A stretch of 64,000 nt of DNA, taken from contig JBBHKE010000114.1 of the NCBI GenBank assembly GCA_037447655.1, positions 62,001 to 126,000 on the forward strand, read 5' to 3'. The number at the start of each line of letters is the position of its first letter. Positions within the stretch are counted from its first letter, which is position 1. Under the pieces are notes generated by a model, which made no database searches, had not been told where the DNA came from, and saw only the letters and a program-made list of their open reading frames with translations. Shown in pieces: positions 59,635-64,000 of this stretch. This stretch comes from Zygnema cylindricum (taxonomy: Eukaryota; Streptophyta; Zygnematophyceae; Zygnematales; Zygnemataceae). The translations under genes and the position numbers were made by a program.

Positions 59635-62600
59635 GGTCACGGGCCCACCCTCACGGATCCCGGTGTTTATTGGCCAAAATTATTTATATTGGGCGGATTT
59701 GATTAAGTCTTACCTTAAGCAAATGAGATTGTATAATGTGATTTCCGGTGTTCTTCCGGATACATATTCTGATTTTGGAAAGAAAAATGAGGATATATTT
59801 CATGTTCTCAAACTACTTTTGTGCGAAGATCTGAACATGACATATATCAATATTTCTAAAGCTTTTGATATATGGAAGGCTTTGCGGGAGTCATATGTCC
59901 TAGCTAGTGAGCAGAATGAGGTTATAACTGCTGGGAAAATTTGGGATTATAAGTATACCGGGGGTGATATGAACTCCTATTGTAATAGCTTGAAGCTTTT
60001 GTTGTCGAAAAATGCATGTTCCGGGGGGAATTTTCCTCGCTATCATCAAGCTATGATTTTAATGAGAGGGCTTCCTGCTGAATATAAAGGAGCCATGGAA
60101 CAAATGAAAAGGTTGGAGAAGGCTAGATGGAATATAACTGTAGCTGAAGCTTACATTCTACACGAAGAGGCAACTCAGATAGCATTGAATGGTGGAAATT
60201 CAGCGTTAGCGTACAATGCTCAGACATATAGGCCGGTTGGATTTTCCGGAAATAGGAACTTCGCCCCTAATCCTAATTATAGGCAATATGATAGGTGTGT
60301 CTATTGCTTCGGTCAAGGTCATGTTTTCCGGCTGAACCCAACATTATAAAAGCGTGTGAAATAGGAATTTACCGTGCGGGATGGAAGGTACGATCGGAGG
60401 AACCACCTTCAAATGGGTCTGCACCAAAACTGTCGGTGAAAAATGCAGCGTTCCTTGCATTTGATAAGACGCCACAAGACGAATCGTTGGGGGAAAAAGA
60501 TGATGTGGTCAGATTTCCACAATCGGAAGATGATGAGTTCTTTTCCCTTGCAAAAGATCTCATAGAGGGGCCTCAAGAGAATGGATGGATTATGGACCCC
60601 GGGCGCTTTTCCCACATTTGCGGCAACCAGGCTTACTTCAAAACCCTTACTCCGATTCCGACTCGTTGAATCTACTACGCGGATGATAGCGGTGTGGAGG
60701 CTACGGCAAAGGGAAGCGTGGAGTTAGCATGTGACATCAATGGTCAGATTGTAAAGAGAACCTTACATGATGTTCTCTTTATTCTAAAGTTTAAGAAAAA
60801 TTTGTTTTCCACTTTTGTAGCTGAAATGAAAGGATTTGAAATTTTGCAAAAGAATGGGAACAAGGTAGTAAGCAAAGATGGGAAAGTAGCCTTGGTAGGA
60901 ACTAGAGGCCCAAACTTGTTGTACCGGATGGACTTGGCTAATGAAATTGCCTTTGCATACTCAATTGTCCTTCCGGAAAATGTTTTGTGGGATAAGAGGC
61001 TCGGTCATGTTCATCACGAAAAACTTGATAAAATGGTGAAACACAAAATGATAGATGGGGTCATATTAGGACAAAAAGATTCTCATGTATGTGATGGTTG
61101 TGCTTCAGGGAAGCTTCACAAGCTGCCCCTACCTCAAACCGCGGATAACCGGGCTACGAATTTGCTGCAAATTATTCATTCGGACGTGTGGGGACCGTCT
61201 AAAGTCCCTTCCCTTAGTGGCAGCCGGTTTCTAGTTACATTTACGGATGACTTCTCGTGGTAAAGCCGAGTTTACTTCATGAAGGAGAAAAGTGAAGTGT
61301 TCACTCACTTCAAGCATTTCCGGACGTGGGCGGAAAAGCTTCACGGGAAGTCGATTCTCTCTCTTCGGTCTGACAACGAGGAGAATATATTTCGAATGCA
61401 TTCTTAGATTATTTAAGGGAACACGGCATATCTCGTCAGTTTACAGTTCCCTATACTCTGAGCAAAACGGAGTATCCGAAAGACTTAATCAGACTTTAAC
61501 GGAGAGTGCAAAATCTATGATGTTGGATAAAAGGATAGATTTCAAGTTTTGGGGTGAGGCTTTCTCTTGTGCATCTTATATAAAGAATAGAATAGAAACT
61601 AAGCTGGTAAATGGGAAGACACCTTATGAAATGTGGACCGAAAAGAAACCCAATGTAAGTCACTTTCCGGTTTTTGGTAGTAAATGTTTTATTTTGGATA
61701 ATCTTCCTATTTCTAAGCTTCATCCAAAATCTGTCCCGGGAATTTTTATGGGTTATGATGATGAGTCAGTAGGCTTTAAAGTTTACAACCGAGATAGGAA
61801 AACTCCTCAAGTTGCTAGGAATATTCAGGCTAAGGAAGAAAGTCAATCGGTCGATGTTTTTGGCATGACAGATTTTGAGAAAAATGCAAAAAATCAAGAA
61901 TATGTAATTTTTGAAAATGTTCCTCTTTCATTTTTCACAAGTTCTTCCTCTATTATTACTCCGGTCATTCCGGTTGATCAACCTGTACATTAAGCTCCTC
62001 CTCCTCCTCCTCCTCGGCAAGAGATTACGGATCGAACAGTTCCAGCCTCAGATTTTCCAAGGGGAAGAAGGCAAAGCAGTAGGCTGCGAGGTGAACCGTC
62101 GAAACATGCCCTATTTTCTGCAACCACAATGGAGCCAGTCACCATACAGCAACACTTTTCAGCCCTGGAAAAGGATCAATAGATCTTTGCGGCAAATGAT
62201 GAAATGCGGTCGATAATGGAGGCTCAAACTTGGGAGCTTGTGGAGCTTCCGCCGGATCGAAAGGCCATTGGTTGTAAGTGGGTTTTTAAAGTTAAGCTAA
62301 ATCCAAATAATTCTATTGAAAGATATAAAGCTAAGCTTGTTGCAAATGGGTAAATCAGAAGGAGGGAATTGACTATGAGGAGACTTTCTCTCCGGTTGTC
62401 CGATTTCCAACTTTTAGAATTCTTTTGTCTTTAGCAGCCATTGAGGATATGGAACTCCATCAAATGGATGTTAAGACAACTTTCTTGCATGGAGATTTAG
62501 AGGATGTGATTTATATGAGGCAGCTTGAAATGTATGCAGAGACCGGAAATGAAAATCTGGTCTGTAAGCTGTTGAAATCTTTGTACGGTGTGAAGCAAGC

Positions 62601-63704
62601 TCCACGTTAGTGGAATTTGAAACTAGATGAGTTTCTAACTGGTCTCGGCTTTGTGAGGATTAGTTCACATCACTCAGTCTATGTTATGGAAGGGGAAGAT
62701 GGGATTATTTAAATTGTTGTGTATGTAGATGATTTTCTGCTACTAAGTAAGTCATTAAATGAGATTAAGAAAATAAATGCAGCCTTGAATTCAAAATTTG
62801 AGATGAAAGATTTAGGAGAGGCAAAGTATATTCTCGGGATTCAGGTAGAAAGGGATAGAGATAGGAAAATAATCTATCTAACACAACGGGAAGCGATTGG
62901 GAATTTGCTTAAGAAGTTTGGCATGGCAGAGGCAAAGGGAAGTGCCACTCCCATGGAATTCAAGTAAAAGGTGGAAGGCATGGAGACCGAGAGAGGAGTC
63001 ATTTTTGATGACACCTTGGAATCAGGGGAGGCATATTCTATGGCTGCCATTCCATATCGTCAAATTGTTGGCAACCTAATCTACTTCACGAACTGCACAC
63101 GCCCGGACATCGCGGCTGAAGTTGGTGCTCTAAGCTGGAGTTTACAAAATCCGAGGAGATCAGATTAGAAGGCAGCAAATAGGGTCTTTTAGTATCTTGC
63201 AGGGACACAGAGTCTACGATCGCTCTCGATGGAGAAGAGGTCAAGATTTAGACTTGGAGCGATGCGAGCTACAAGGACATGCCAAGCCGGCGCTCCACCA
63301 CCGGATTCATTCTGAAGATCGGAAGTGGAACATGTTGCTGGAGCAGCAAGCTTCAGAAAGTCACACCTCAGTCTACAATGGAGGCTAAAAACATGGCAGC
63401 CATCTCAACTGACAAGGAGTTACTTTGGGTAAAGTCTCTCCTTCAAGAACTTCACTTTATGCAATCTGGACCTCAAATAGTGTGGCGTGACAACCAGGTT
63501 GCTGTAGCGATTGCATCTAACCCAAGTCATCACTTCAAAACCAAGCACATTGTAAAGTTGCATTTTATAAGAGAGAACGTGGTGAAGAGAATTTTAAAAC
63601 TCAATTATTTGCCGAATAAGATGATGGTAGCAGATATGATGACTAAGCTTTTACCTGCACCTAGGTTGAAGTTTTGTAGAGAGGCATGTGGACTTAGTGG
63701 CTGA
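59576..63704 (+). pseudogene. Copia element E gag-pol, broken
   Basis: Gag (59576-60349) MATAGASSSSSCSLVASNQQ, a UBN2-type domain, then CVYCFGQGH with the last zinc Cys lost and a frame break. The protease block is WIMDPGRFSHICG (DTG changed to DPG). Stop at 60667. GAG-pre-integrase and integrase run from 60694 to about 61993: DKRLGHVHHEKL, CDGCASGKLHKLPL, HSDVWGP, then TAA at 61261, a frame break at about 61378, and SEQNGVSERLNQ. RT (62220-62960) has breaks at about 62351, 62607 and 62710. RNase H (62971-63704) also has breaks. The order gag-PR-IN-RT-RH makes it Ty1/copia. It is closest to D in gag and polypurine tract. Confidence 0.9.
59635..59649 (+). other. Putative primer binding site of element E
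   Basis: GGTCACGGGCCCACC matches the half-tRNA-iMet site at 13 of 15 bases and encodes VTGPP in gag, in the same place as in A, B and C. Confidence 0.6.
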
Positions 63705-63727
63705 GAGAGTCTAAAGGTTTAGGGGAG

Positions 63728-64000
63728 TGTTGGTTTTGGAAACCTTTAGTCCTCTCTATATCTCGTGTGTGAGAAAGAGAGTCTAGACTTAGCCAGTTTT
63801 TTTGTATAGACTGAGTTCACGTAGACAAGATGTGGTGTGGTATGTAACTCCAAAGGGAGTTCACAGATTTGGTACACTCTATATGGATGTGTCTATCCGT
63901 GGGGAAGTCAAGCTTGGTTGAGTTGGTTGGCAAAGTACATATTTACTTGAGGGGCCACATTTACATGTGGAGGTTCATCTTCGGTGATGAATGAATACGC
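63728..64000 (+). mobile_element. 3' LTR of copia element E (runs off the window)
   Basis: It starts TGTTGGTTTTGGAAACC after polypurine tract TTTAGGGGAG. The first 273 bp are collinear with 58819-59091 with scattered differences. Confidence 0.9.

Overview
This is nuclear DNA of a land plant. Two intron-bearing genes are recognisable, and both are plant types. At 4210-8505 (+) lies an 8-exon gene for a plastid-targeted isocitrate lyase/PEP mutase-family protein (carboxyvinyl-carboxyphosphonate phosphorylmutase-like, closest in my recollection to Arabidopsis At2g43180). At 12332-15365 (-) lies a 2-exon GT77 glycosyltransferase like RAY1 (At1g70630). The initiator-tRNA complement used by the retroelements also fits the plant tRNA-iMet. 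I cannot place the species more finely.

The rest is mostly transposons. At 1-3.5 kb there is a truncated LTR, a 49-51 bp tandem repeat, and one hAT-like MITE nested in another. The two genes fill 4.2-15.4 kb with ordinary intergenic DNA between them. At 16.6-17.6 kb are two more hAT-like MITEs. At 17.58-25.78 kb (-) is a Ty1/copia locus arranged LTR, deleted unit, LTR, full internal region, LTR. A 64-bp satellite-like repeat and a MITE follow at 26-27 kb. At 27.09-50.39 kb (+) is a 23.3-kb compound locus bounded by a single 5-bp duplication TTAGA. It holds three tandem 3.3-kb hybrid units (LTR-B, gag/RNase H fusion, LTR-A2, RNase H end) followed by a full-length B element, which itself contains a complete second copia element (D). 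A hAT-like element lies at 50.7-51.5 kb, a copia element (C, -) at 51.6-58.0 kb, a Ty3/gypsy integrase relic at 58.2-58.8 kb, and copia element E from 58.8 kb runs off the window end.

Two features recur. First, in all copia families here (A, B, C, D and by inference E) the gag start codon lies inside the 5' LTR. The LTR terminal CA is followed immediately by a sequence matching or resembling GGTTATGGGCCCACC. This is the complement of the anticodon arm of initiator tRNA-Met, so a half-tRNA primer site is embedded in gag codons. Second, all LTRs of families A1, A2, B and C carry, antisense to the element, a tRNA-like module with box A/box B-like motifs and a T arm. D and E lack it. Nearly all retroelement ORFs are broken by stops or frameshifts. 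The three 3.3-kb units share the same lesions, so they were amplified after inactivation.
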